From contig JAFUWR010000364.1 of NCBI GenBank assembly GCA_017471125.1, forward strand, positions 1 to 9,249: DNA of 9,249 nucleotides, written 5' to 3'. This document shows positions 1 to 6,211 of the stretch, piece after piece. Position 1 is the first letter of the stretch; every line of letters starts with the position of its first letter. The notes under the pieces were generated by a model, which was not told where the DNA came from, made no database searches, and worked only from the letters and a program-made list of their open reading frames with translations. The position numbers and the translations under genes were made by a program. This DNA comes from Clostridia bacterium (lineage in GTDB: Bacteria; Bacillota; Clostridia; Christensenellales; Aristaeellaceae).

Positions 1-1394
1 CCGTGCCCGCCCACGACCAGCGCGACTACGAGTTCGCCAAGAAGTTCGGCGCGGACATCATACAGGTCATCGAGGGCGGCGACATCTCCGTGGAAGCCTA
101 CACCGGCGACGGCAGGATGATCAACTCCGACTTCCTGAACCAGTACGACAACAAGAAGGACTCCCTCGCCGCGATGCTCGAGTTCCTCGAGAAGAAGGGC
201 GTCGGCAAGAAGGGCGTCCAGTACAAGATGAAGGACTGGGCGTTCAACCGCCAGCGCTACTGGGGCGAGCCCATCCCGCTGATCCACTGCCCGGTGTGCG
301 GCACCGTGGGCGTGCCCTACGACGAGCTGCCGCTGACCCTGCCGGACGTGGAGAACTTCGAGCCCGGCACCGACGGCCAGAGCCCGCTCGCGCGCATCAA
401 GAGCTTCGTCAACTGCGCCTGCCCCAAGTGCGGCGGCCCCGCCAAGCGCGAGACGGACACCATGCCCCAGTGGGCGGGTTCCTCCTGGTACTTCCTGCGG
501 TTCGTGGACCCGCACAATGACCAGGCCTTCGCCTCGATGGACGAGATGAAGTACTGGATGCCCGTGGACTGGTACAACGGCGGCATGGAGCACGTCACCC
601 GCCACCTGCTGTACAGCCGCTTCTGGCACCGCTTCCTCTATGACATCGGCGAGGTCAACACCCCCGAGCCCTACGCGAAGCGCAGCTACCAGGGCCTGAT
701 CCTTGGCTCCGACGGCGAGAAGATGTCCAAGTCCAAGGGCAACGTGGTGGACCCGCTGGACATCGTCAAGCAGTACGGCGCGGACACGCTCAGGCTGTAC
801 GTGCTGTTCATGGGCGACTACACCGCCGCCGCGCCGTGGAACGACGACTCCGTCAAGGGCTGCCGCCGCTTCCTGGACCGCGTGTGGCGCCTGATGGACA
901 TGCTGAACGACGGCGAGGGCATCTCCAAGGACATGGCCTACGACGTGCACAGCTGCATCAAGAAGGTCACCGAGGACTACGAGAAGATGAAGTTCAACAC
1001 CGCCATCGCCGCCATGATGACGCTGGTGAACGCCTTCTACGCCAAGGGCAGCGTGACCCGCGGCGAATTGAAGGCGCTGGTGCAGCTCCTGAACCCCGTC
1101 GCGCCCCACATCACCGAGGAGATCAACGCGCTGTGCAAGCTGTCGGACGGCGAGCTCATCCGCGCCGCCTGGCCCAAGTACGACGAGGCCGCGCTGGTCA
1201 AGGATACCGTGGAGGTGGCGCTGCAGGTCAACGGCAAGGTGCGCGGCAGGATGAACGTGCCCGCGTCCCTCACCCGCGACGACGCCCAGGCGTACTTCAT
1301 GGCCACCGACGAGGTGCAGAAGCTCATCGCCGGGAAGAGCGTCAAGAAGCTGGTGTTCGTGCCGGGTCGTCTGGTCAACATCGTCGTTGGTTGA
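1..1394 (+). CDS. leuS: Leucyl-tRNA synthetase, C-terminal part (5' end outside window)
   Basis: Class Ia aminoacyl-tRNA synthetase that charges tRNA-Leu with leucine in the cytoplasm. The reading frame is open from base 3 and the visible 463 residues are roughly the last 60% of a typical ~800-residue bacterial LeuRS. The fragment opens in the editing (CP1) domain with the conserved PAHDQRD segment. Next come the catalytic-core sequence RQRYWGEPIP (about residues 83-92), a zinc-ribbon insertion with CPVC (96-99) and CACPKC (138-143), and WAGSSWYFLRFVDP. The signature KMSKS loop is at fragment residues 240-244 (bases 720-734). The remainder is the helical anticodon-binding domain and the small C-terminal domain (VNGKVRGRMNVP). 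The stop TGA lies at 1392-1394, directly before a strong hairpin. All catalytic motifs in the visible part are intact. The true start cannot be seen. Confidence 0.98.
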   Translation, partial: VPAHDQRDYEFAKKFGADIIQVIEGGDISVEAYTGDGRMINSDFLNQYDNKKDSLAAMLEFLEKKGVGKKGVQYKMKDWAFNRQRYWGEPIPLIHCPVCGTVGVPYDELPLTLPDVENFEPGTDGQSPLARIKSFVNCACPKCGGPAKRETDTMPQWAGSSWYFLRFVDPHNDQAFASMDEMKYWMPVDWYNGGMEHVTRHLLYSRFWHRFLYDIGEVNTPEPYAKRSYQGLILGSDGEKMSKSKGNVVDPLDIVKQYGADTLRLYVLFMGDYTAAAPWNDDSVKGCRRFLDRVWRLMDMLNDGEGISKDMAYDVHSCIKKVTEDYEKMKFNTAIAAMMTLVNAFYAKGSVTRGELKALVQLLNPVAPHITEEINALCKLSDGELIRAAWPKYDEAALVKDTVEVALQVNGKVRGRMNVPASLTRDDAQAYFMATDEVQKLIAGKSVKKLVFVPGRLVNIVVG

Positions 1395-1400
1395 ACCACA

Positions 1401-1453
1401 ATATAGGGTGGGGAGAAATCCTGCGGATTTCTCCCCACCCTATATCCATTTTT
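1401..1453 (+). terminator. Intrinsic terminator of leuS (perfect 21-bp stem)
   Basis: Bases 1401-1421 and 1425-1445 are perfect inverted repeats separated by the 3-nt loop TGC, and five T follow at 1449-1453. It begins 6 nt after the leuS stop. It also lies just past the stop of the convergent gene (1460), so it may stop transcription from both sides. The minus-strand side lacks a good T run, so the orientation toward leuS is better supported. Confidence 0.85.
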
Positions 1454-1459
1454 GGCCTA

Positions 1460-4024
1460 TCAGGCTTTCTTGATGACAATCTTGACGTTGTCGCCCGCCC
1501 ACCGTATGATCTCCTTCATCGCCCACTCGTCGACGGCGACGCACCCGGCGGTATAGCTGTTGCTGCCCTTGCAGTGCAGGAAGATGCAGCTCCCCTTGCC
1601 GGACACGCCCTCGGCGTTGTAGTCGATGAACATGCAGTAGTTGTAGTTGGGCGCGTAGTCGATCAGGTGCTCGTCGGAGGAGGTGTAGCTGCGGCCCGTC
1701 TCCCGGGAGTCCACGAGCTGGTTGTAGTACTCGGACTTGGAGGTCCCGCACCAGTAATGGTACTTCGTCACCTCGACGTAATCCAGCTTCGCGCCGGGGT
1801 CGGCCTTGATGCCGAAGGGCGTGGTCAGGTTATAGGTGCCGGTGGGGGTCTTTTTGTCGCCCTCCTTGGTCTTGTCGATGCCCTTCTTGCCCACGTAGGC
1901 GTCGGTCTCCAAGAGCTGCGTCCAGACGCCGTTCAGCTTCTCATGGACGGACAGCGTGGCGCTGCTGCCGCTCTTGTACTCCACCAGCACGATCTGGTCA
2001 GTCTGCTTCGCCGCCGCCAGGGACGCCGCGCGGCTATCCTTGGGCGCGGGGGTCGGGGCCGCGGCGGGGTCGGCGACGGTCACCGCGCAGGACGCGGTCT
2101 TGCCGTTGGCGGTGGCGACGGTGACGGCGGCGGCGCCCACGCCCACGGCGGTCACGGTGCCCTTCTCGTCCACCCGGGCCACGGCCTCATCGCTGGTGTC
2201 GAAGGTCAGCCGCGTCACCGCGCCGCTGGACAGGGTGACCTTGAAGGTGTAGCTGTCGCCCGCGCCCTTCTCCGCGTCGTAGTTGAGCTTCAGCGTCTTT
2301 TTGTCCAGCTTCACGGACGTGGGCGCCTTGCCCACCACGACCTTGCACGTCGCCTTGACGCCGTTGGCCGCGGCGGCGGTGACGGTGGCGGTGCCGGCCT
2401 TGAGGGCCTCCACCCGGCCGTCCGCGGACACCGAGGCCACCTTGGGCTTGTCGGAGGTGTACGCCAGCACCTGGCTCACGTCCCAGCCGTCAGCCGTCAG
2501 CGCCACGGCGTCCAGCGCCAGCGCGTCGCCCACGCAAAGCGTCGCGTCGGCGAGCATCGCGACCGTCGCCGGGCCGGGCATGACCTCCACCGCGCAGGCG
2601 GCGGTGAGGCCGTTGTAGGTCGTTGCGCGCAGGGTCGTCTCGCCCAGGCCCACGGCGGTCACCACACCTGTGGCGGGGTCGATGTCGGCCACCGCCGGGT
2701 CGTCGGCGGAGAAGGCGACCTCCCCCGCCGCGCCCTTGTCGATGGCGGCCTTGAGGGTCACGACCTGGCCCGTCAGCAGGCCGAGCTTCTCCGCGCTCAG
2801 GGTGAGAAACGTGGGCGCGGGCAGCACGGTCACCGCGCAGGTGGCCTTTTTGTTGTTCTGGGTCTTGACGGTGATGGTGGCCTTGCCCGGGCCGACGGCG
2901 GTCACCCGGCCGTCCGACACCGTCGCCACGGATTCCTTGTTGGAGGACCAGGTATACTCGGCGTAGCAGCCCGCGGGCACGTCGGCCACGAGGTCGAAGC
3001 CCTGCCCCTGGCCCAGGGACAGCTTCTTCTGGGACAGCGTCACCTTGGTGGGGGCCTTGACCACGGTCAGCCTGCATGATGCCGTCGCGCCGTCGAAGGT
3101 GGTCACGGTGACCGTGGCCTCCCCGGCCTTCGCCGCCGTCACCACGCCCGCGGCGGTCACCGCGGCGACCTTCTTGTCCGTGGTGGCGAAGGCGCAGTAG
3201 GCGGCGGGATAGCCGCACTCCGGGGCCAGCAGCGTCAGCTTCTGCTTCTCGGTCAGCCGGATCTCTTCCGTAGTCAGCGCGAGTTCGGACGCCGGGTCGA
3301 ACCACGTCGCGCCGTTCAGCGCGATCACCGCGTCGTCGGGCAGGCTGATCGCCGTCTCCATGACCTTGCCGCTCTTGCGCTCGTAGACGATGGCCCCGTC
3401 CGCCACGCCGGGGAACGTGCCCTTGACGAGCTTCATCAGCTTGGAGCACTTGCCCAGCTCCACGGCGGGCAGCGGGTTGTGGTCGCACAGCAGCGCGTTC
3501 AGCGACTTGTTGGCGGTCAGGTCCAGCGCCGTCAGCCCGTTGTGGGCGCAGTTTAATGTCGCCAGCGACTTGTTGGCCGACAGGTCCAGCGCCGTCAGCG
3601 CGTTGCGGGCGCAGACGAGGGTCTTTAACGACTTTAACGCCGACACGTCCAGCGCCGCCAGGCGGTTGTCCCCGCAGTACAGCGCCGTGACCTTGGTGAA
3701 CCGCTCCAGCCCTGCGAGGCTCTCGATGCCGAGGCCGGTCACGTCCACGGTCTTGACCTTCTTCGCCTCGGCGGCGGAGATGGCCCCGTCGCGGTTGGCG
3801 TCGAAATTCGCCATCACGTAGGCGCGGAAGGCGTCGTCCGGGAAGCCGTCGTCGGCCTGGGCCAAGGCGGCGTCCATGCCCTCCACCGCCGCCTCCTCCG
3901 CGTCCAGCATGAGCTCCAGCTCGCCCACCGGGGCCTCCGGCATGCCCTCGGCCAGCGCAGGCAGCAGCGCAAAACACAGGCACGCCACCAGCGCCGCGAT
4001 CAGCCGTTTCATATCCTTACGCAT
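1460..4024 (-). CDS. Secreted LRR / Big_2 repeat protein with C-terminal L,D-transpeptidase domain
   Basis: An 854-residue exported protein predicted to act at the cell wall. Domains in order: signal peptide (1-25, cleavage near LPALA-EG); an EF-hand/dockerin-like calcium loop (75-86, DANRDGAISAAE); leucine-rich repeats (about 97-200) with three clear 21-residue units of the LxxLDLSxNKSLxxLxCxxN type; five Big_2 Ig-like domains (about 250-323, 325-401, 404-482, 484-564, 567-650); a PTPAP linker (about 655-662); and a YkuD-type L,D-transpeptidase domain (about 675-852). The last carries GDKKTPTGTY, FLHC (His817) and the catalytic-cysteine motif SYTAGCVAV (Cys828). This family forms 3-3 peptidoglycan cross-links or attaches proteins to peptidoglycan. 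Here the function is inferred from the domain, and the repeats suggest wall or ligand binding. The start at 4024 has GAGG 8 nt upstream; an alternative ATG at 4010-4012 would have a poor site. No transmembrane anchor is visible beyond the signal peptide. Confidence 0.9.
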   Translation of the reverse strand: MRKDMKRLIAALVACLCFALLPALAEGMPEAPVGELELMLDAEEAAVEGMDAALAQADDGFPDDAFRAYVMANFDANRDGAISAAEAKKVKTVDVTGLGIESLAGLERFTKVTALYCGDNRLAALDVSALKSLKTLVCARNALTALDLSANKSLATLNCAHNGLTALDLTANKSLNALLCDHNPLPAVELGKCSKLMKLVKGTFPGVADGAIVYERKSGKVMETAISLPDDAVIALNGATWFDPASELALTTEEIRLTEKQKLTLLAPECGYPAAYCAFATTDKKVAAVTAAGVVTAAKAGEATVTVTTFDGATASCRLTVVKAPTKVTLSQKKLSLGQGQGFDLVADVPAGCYAEYTWSSNKESVATVSDGRVTAVGPGKATITVKTQNNKKATCAVTVLPAPTFLTLSAEKLGLLTGQVVTLKAAIDKGAAGEVAFSADDPAVADIDPATGVVTAVGLGETTLRATTYNGLTAACAVEVMPGPATVAMLADATLCVGDALALDAVALTADGWDVSQVLAYTSDKPKVASVSADGRVEALKAGTATVTAAAANGVKATCKVVVGKAPTSVKLDKKTLKLNYDAEKGAGDSYTFKVTLSSGAVTRLTFDTSDEAVARVDEKGTVTAVGVGAAAVTVATANGKTASCAVTVADPAAAPTPAPKDSRAASLAAAKQTDQIVLVEYKSGSSATLSVHEKLNGVWTQLLETDAYVGKKGIDKTKEGDKKTPTGTYNLTTPFGIKADPGAKLDYVEVTKYHYWCGTSKSEYYNQLVDSRETGRSYTSSDEHLIDYAPNYNYCMFIDYNAEGVSGKGSCIFLHCKGSNSYTAGCVAVDEWAMKEIIRWAGDNVKIVIKKA
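3476..3664 (-). repeat. Three tandem 63-bp leucine-rich-repeat coding units
   Basis: Units of 63 bp (3602-3664, 3539-3601, 3476-3538) encode residues 121-183 as three 21-residue leucine-rich repeats, each ending in Cys-x-x-Asn. The second and third units are very similar at DNA level: CAGCGACTTGTTGGC and CAGGTCCAGCGCCGTCAGC on the plus strand each occur twice. This suggests recent duplication within the gene. Confidence 0.75.
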
Positions 4025-4058
4025 ATCAACAACCTCGATCCATATTTTCCCTGTTACA

Positions 4059-4087
4059 ACGATAACATATTATAGTAAAAATGTCAA
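4059..4087 (-). promoter_or_regulatory. Promoter of the L,D-transpeptidase gene
   Basis: Read on the minus strand, a perfect -35 box TTGACA (4082-4087) is followed after 17 nt by a partial -10 match TATCGT (4059-4064). A perfect TATAAT also occurs at 4069-4074, but only 7 nt from the -35 box, so it cannot pair with it. The -35 box overlaps the stop codon of the upstream mnmM gene. The sequence is AT-rich against a GC-rich background. The exact -10 is uncertain. Confidence 0.5.
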
Positions 4088-4674
4088 TGCGGCCGGTCGG
4101 CCTTCGTCCGCTTGCGCTTCACGGCGATCAGGCGGGGCGGGTCGTTGGGCTGGTTCATATAGTGGCGGATCATAGCGTCGTAGCGCCGGGGATCGAGGGC
4201 CTCGGCCCAGCGGGTCAGCGCCTCAAGCTCCCGCATGCCCTCGGCGTGGCCGGGGTAGACGCAGATCGTCAGGAGGCCGTCGGGCTTGAGCAGCCCAAGC
4301 GCCGCGTCTACGGCCAGGAGCGTGGTCTCCACGCGGGTGGTGACGGCGTGCTCGGCCCCGGGCAGCCAGCCCAGGTTGAACATGACCACGTCCACCGGCT
4401 CGGGCACCACGGACGCCATATTTTCATGGCCGGTACAGTGCAACTCAGTGCGATCCGCCACGCCCGCCGCCTCGAGGCGCTCCCGGGTGCGCGCCACGGC
4501 CTCGGGCTGCACGTCGAAGGCGTACACGCGCCCTCCCTCGCCCACATGCTGGCACAGCCAGAGCGTATCCTGGCCGTTGCCCATGGTGGCGTCCACGGCC
4601 CGCGCCCCGTCATGGAGCGCCGGCTCGATCAGCTCCGCGGCCCAGAAACGGGCCGAGCGAAAGTCGTTCGCCAT
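4084..4674 (-). CDS. mnmM: tRNA 5-aminomethyl-2-thiouridine34 methyltransferase, MnmM (YtqB) family
   Basis: A 196-residue Rossmann-fold SAM-dependent methyltransferase of the YtqB family. Bacillus subtilis YtqB/MnmM is the enzyme that methylates nm5s2U34 to mnm5s2U34 in tRNA anticodons, replacing the MnmC2 activity. Visible motifs: SAM-binding motif I VDATMGNGQDT (residues 27-37), the acidic end of strand 2 in AFDVQPEAV, the family hallmark FNLGWLPG (99-106), YPGH (140-143), and the C-terminal NQPNDPPRLIAV (174-185). Length matches the family (~190 residues). The ATG at 4672-4674 is 2 nt after the upstream transporter's stop codon and has a G-rich site (AGGGGG) about 9 nt upstream, so translation is probably coupled. 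The gene may also be read together with the downstream L,D-transpeptidase gene, since no hairpin is visible in the 59-bp gap. Confidence 0.9.
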   Translation of the reverse strand: MANDFRSARFWAAELIEPALHDGARAVDATMGNGQDTLWLCQHVGEGGRVYAFDVQPEAVARTRERLEAAGVADRTELHCTGHENMASVVPEPVDVVMFNLGWLPGAEHAVTTRVETTLLAVDAALGLLKPDGLLTICVYPGHAEGMRELEALTRWAEALDPRRYDAMIRHYMNQPNDPPRLIAVKRKRTKADRPH

Positions 4675-4676
4675 CC

Positions 4677-5441
4677 CTACATGCCCCCTATCCATTCCAC
4701 GGCCAGCCGCACCGTCAGCAGCGCCAGCACGGCCAGCATGACCCAGCGGATGAACCGCGCCCCTCGGGTCAGCGCCAGCTTCGCGCCGATCCAGCCGCCG
4801 GTGACGGAGCAGCACACCGCGGGCAGCGCCAGCGCGAACACCACGTCCCCGGCGGCGACCCGGGTGACGAGCGCGGCGATGTTGCTGGTGAGGTTCACCG
4901 GCTTGCACGTGGCCGACGCGGTGACCATGTCCATCCCCAGCAGGTTCGTGAACAGCAATATCAGGAACGTGCCCGTCCCCGGCCCGAAGAAGCCGTCGTA
5001 GAAGCCGATGACCAGCCCGATCAGCGCGCAGACGGGATAGTCCCGCCCGACGAAGGGCCGCGCGTGCTCGGGGCTCCTGCCCTTCACCAGCACCGCCGCG
5101 CCCACGATGGGGATGGCGAACACCATGAACCCCCGCATGGCCCGGTTGCCCAGCGCCATCGCCGCCTGGGTGCCCAGCCACGACCCCGGCAGCGCCAGCG
5201 CCGAGGCGATCAGCGCGGGACGCAGCATCACCTTGCCGCTTTTCAGGTAGCGGATCGTGGCCGTCAGCGTGCCGAAGGTGGAGGAGAACTTGTTGTTGCC
5301 CGAGGCGAAGTCGTAGTCCAGCCCCGCCAGCGTGTACGCGGGCAGCGAGATCAGCCCGCCCCCGCCCGCGATGGCGTCCACCAGCGCCGCCAGGAACACC
5401 ATCGGCAGCACGATCAGGTATACTTTGGGCGTCAGGACCAC
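4677..5441 (-). CDS. TauE/SafE (TSUP) family membrane transporter
   Basis: A 254-residue polytopic membrane protein with about eight hydrophobic segments, matching the TSUP family in length. Members move sulfur-containing anions or organic acids such as sulfite, sulfoacetate or thiosulfate; the substrate here cannot be told. The family's two related glycine-rich motifs are present: DAIAGGGGLISLPAY at about 22-36 and GFYDGFFGPGTGTFL at about 146-160, the latter at the start of the second half-repeat. The GTG start at 5439-5441 is preceded by GGAGAG 9 nt upstream. An out-of-frame ATG at 5446-5448 lies too close to that site. It is the first gene of a minus-strand operon with mnmM (2-nt gap) and has its own promoter just upstream. 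Confidence 0.9.
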   Translation of the reverse strand: MVLTPKVYLIVLPMVFLAALVDAIAGGGGLISLPAYTLAGLDYDFASGNNKFSSTFGTLTATIRYLKSGKVMLRPALIASALALPGSWLGTQAAMALGNRAMRGFMVFAIPIVGAAVLVKGRSPEHARPFVGRDYPVCALIGLVIGFYDGFFGPGTGTFLILLFTNLLGMDMVTASATCKPVNLTSNIAALVTRVAAGDVVFALALPAVCCSVTGGWIGAKLALTRGARFIRWVMLAVLALLTVRLAVEWIGGM

Positions 5442-5467
5442 GAAACATCACTCTCCGATCGACGACC

Positions 5468-5497
5468 ATTATACCAGAACCGCCCGGTGATTGACAG
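5468..5497 (-). promoter_or_regulatory. Extended -10 promoter of the TSUP-mnmM operon
   Basis: On the minus strand a perfect -10 box TATAAT (5468-5473) is preceded by the extended -10 element TGG. A 4/6 -35 match CTGTCA (5492-5497) lies 18 nt further upstream. The expected transcript start leaves a leader of only about 20 nt before the GTG start, enough for the GGAGAG ribosome site. Confidence 0.7.
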
Positions 5498-5558
5498 TTA
5501 TTTTTTATCGACGGCGCGGGCTAACCCATATATAACAGAATATTGATTTCTTGCAGTC

Positions 5559-5587
5559 TTGACCCATTCGCAGTATTGTGTTATACT
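5559..5587 (+). promoter_or_regulatory. Promoter of the queT-queF operon
   Basis: The -35 box TTGACC (5559-5564) and -10 box TATACT (5582-5587) each match the sigma-A consensus at 5 of 6 bases, with an ideal 17-nt spacer. Transcription would start about 10-15 nt before the preQ1 aptamer, so the riboswitch lies wholly within the leader. Confidence 0.8.
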
Positions 5588-5604
5588 CACAGAGCTTAGC
5601 GGCA

Positions 5605-5644
5605 AGACAGTTCGAGACCATCCTGTCTATAAACAAAACTAAGG
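5605..5644 (+). promoter_or_regulatory. preQ1 class I riboswitch aptamer
   Basis: P1 is AGACAG (5605-5610) pairing with CTGTCT (5623-5628). It closes a 12-nt loop starting TTC and ending in C5622, the position that contacts the ligand in known preQ1-I structures. An A-rich tail follows (5629-5644) ending ACTAAGG. Layout, loop length and tail match the Bacillus-type preQ1-I aptamer. Loop bases C5613, A5615 and G5616 can pair with G5643, U5640 and C5639 to form the P2 pseudoknot. The genes downstream are queT and queF, the expected targets. The ligand is 7-aminomethyl-7-deazaguanine, the product of QueF, so the switch gives product feedback. Confidence 0.9.
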
Positions 5645-5649
5645 GCGGA

Positions 5650-5669
5650 GACAAAACGCAACGTTTGTC
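5650..5669 (+). other. Spacer hairpin within the riboswitch expression platform
   Basis: Bases 5650-5658 pair with 5662-5669 around a CAA loop, with one bulged A. The hairpin sits between the two halves of the proposed antiterminator (5638-5644 and 5679-5685) and would bring them together. Its role is inferred from position. Confidence 0.5.
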
Positions 5670-5671
5670 CG

Positions 5672-5704
5672 GGGCATACCTTAGTGGAGGTATGCTCTTT
5701 TTTT
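5672..5704 (+). terminator. Riboswitch-controlled intrinsic terminator before queT
   Basis: The arms 5672-5680 and 5689-5697 form nine pairs (one G-U) around an 8-nt loop, followed by seven T (5698-5704). The left arm and loop contain CCTTAGT (5679-5685), a perfect complement of the aptamer tail ACTAAGG. When the tail is held in the ligand-bound pseudoknot the terminator can form; when it is free, the tail can invade and allow read-through. Confidence 0.85.
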
Positions 5705-5723
5705 GCACGAGGAGGTGACGAAA

Positions 5724-6209
5724 ATGGATATGAAGAACCTGACACAGACCCAGAAGCTAACGATGTCGGGGGCGGTGATGGCAATCTACATCGTGGTGAT
5801 GTACTTCACGCAATCCTTTGCCTTCGGCCAGTACCAGGTGCGCATCGCGACGGCGATCTACGCCACGGCATATCTGTTTCCGTTCCTGGTTGTGCCGCTG
5901 GGCCTATCCAATCTGCTCGCCAACATGGTCATGGGCGGGCTGGGCTTCTTCGACATCGTGGGCGGCGGCATCGTCGGCCTGCTGACGGCGGGCTGCTGCG
6001 CCCTGCTGGGGAAGAAGCGCGTGACGGCGTGGTCGGTCGTCGCGCCCATCACGCTGATCCCGGCGCTGGTGGTGTCGCTGTGGCTGTCGAGGCTGATCGG
6101 CGTGCCCTACTTCGCGCTGGCCGGGTCCCTGCTGGTGGGGCAGTTCATCGCGGGCATCGTGGGGGCGCTGCTGGTGAAGGCCCTGAAGAACATATGGAAG
6201 GAGCTGTGA
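5724..6209 (+). CDS. queT: Queuosine precursor transporter QueT (ECF S component)
   Basis: A 161-residue hydrophobic protein with about five or six membrane segments. It belongs to the QueT family of substrate-binding (S) components of ECF vitamin transporters, which import queuosine precursors such as preQ0 or preQ1 using a shared energising module encoded elsewhere. The family segment FGQYQVRIATAIYATAYLFP is near residues 34-53, and small-residue-rich helices follow (GGLGFFDIVGGGIVGLLTAG). The ATG at 5724 was chosen because a near-perfect Shine-Dalgarno site, AGGAGGTGA (5710-5718), precedes it; the ATG at 5730 is too far away. It sits directly behind a preQ1-I riboswitch and 2 nt before queF, which supports the substrate assignment. 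Confidence 0.93.
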   Translation: MDMKNLTQTQKLTMSGAVMAIYIVVMYFTQSFAFGQYQVRIATAIYATAYLFPFLVVPLGLSNLLANMVMGGLGFFDIVGGGIVGLLTAGCCALLGKKRVTAWSVVAPITLIPALVVSLWLSRLIGVPYFALAGSLLVGQFIAGIVGALLVKALKNIWKEL

Positions 6210-6211
6210 GC

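Noticed and set aside
836..3079. Long plus-strand open frame (747 codons) across the leuS end and the transpeptidase gene
   Set aside because: It runs through the leuS stop region and its terminator, is antisense to a protein with clear domains, and its translation is low-complexity Arg/Gly/His/Ala. It is a by-product of high GC content.
2490..3983. Minus-strand open frame of 497 codons overlapping the transpeptidase gene
   Set aside because: Shifted-frame shadow with Gly/Arg-rich composition and no domains; the overlapping 854-codon frame has a signal peptide and recognisable domains.
4084..5469. Single 461-codon minus-strand frame covering mnmM and the transporter region
   Set aside because: Only the last 196 codons match MnmM. 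The upstream part is an alternative frame of the TSUP gene, which has clear family motifs in its own frame, and a ribosome site precedes the ATG at 4674.
5605..5700. preQ1-II or preQ1-III riboswitch instead of class I
   Set aside because: The short 6-bp P1, the 12-nt loop beginning UUC and the A-rich tail with CUAAGG fit preQ1-I. The extra structures downstream are explained by the terminator and spacer hairpin.
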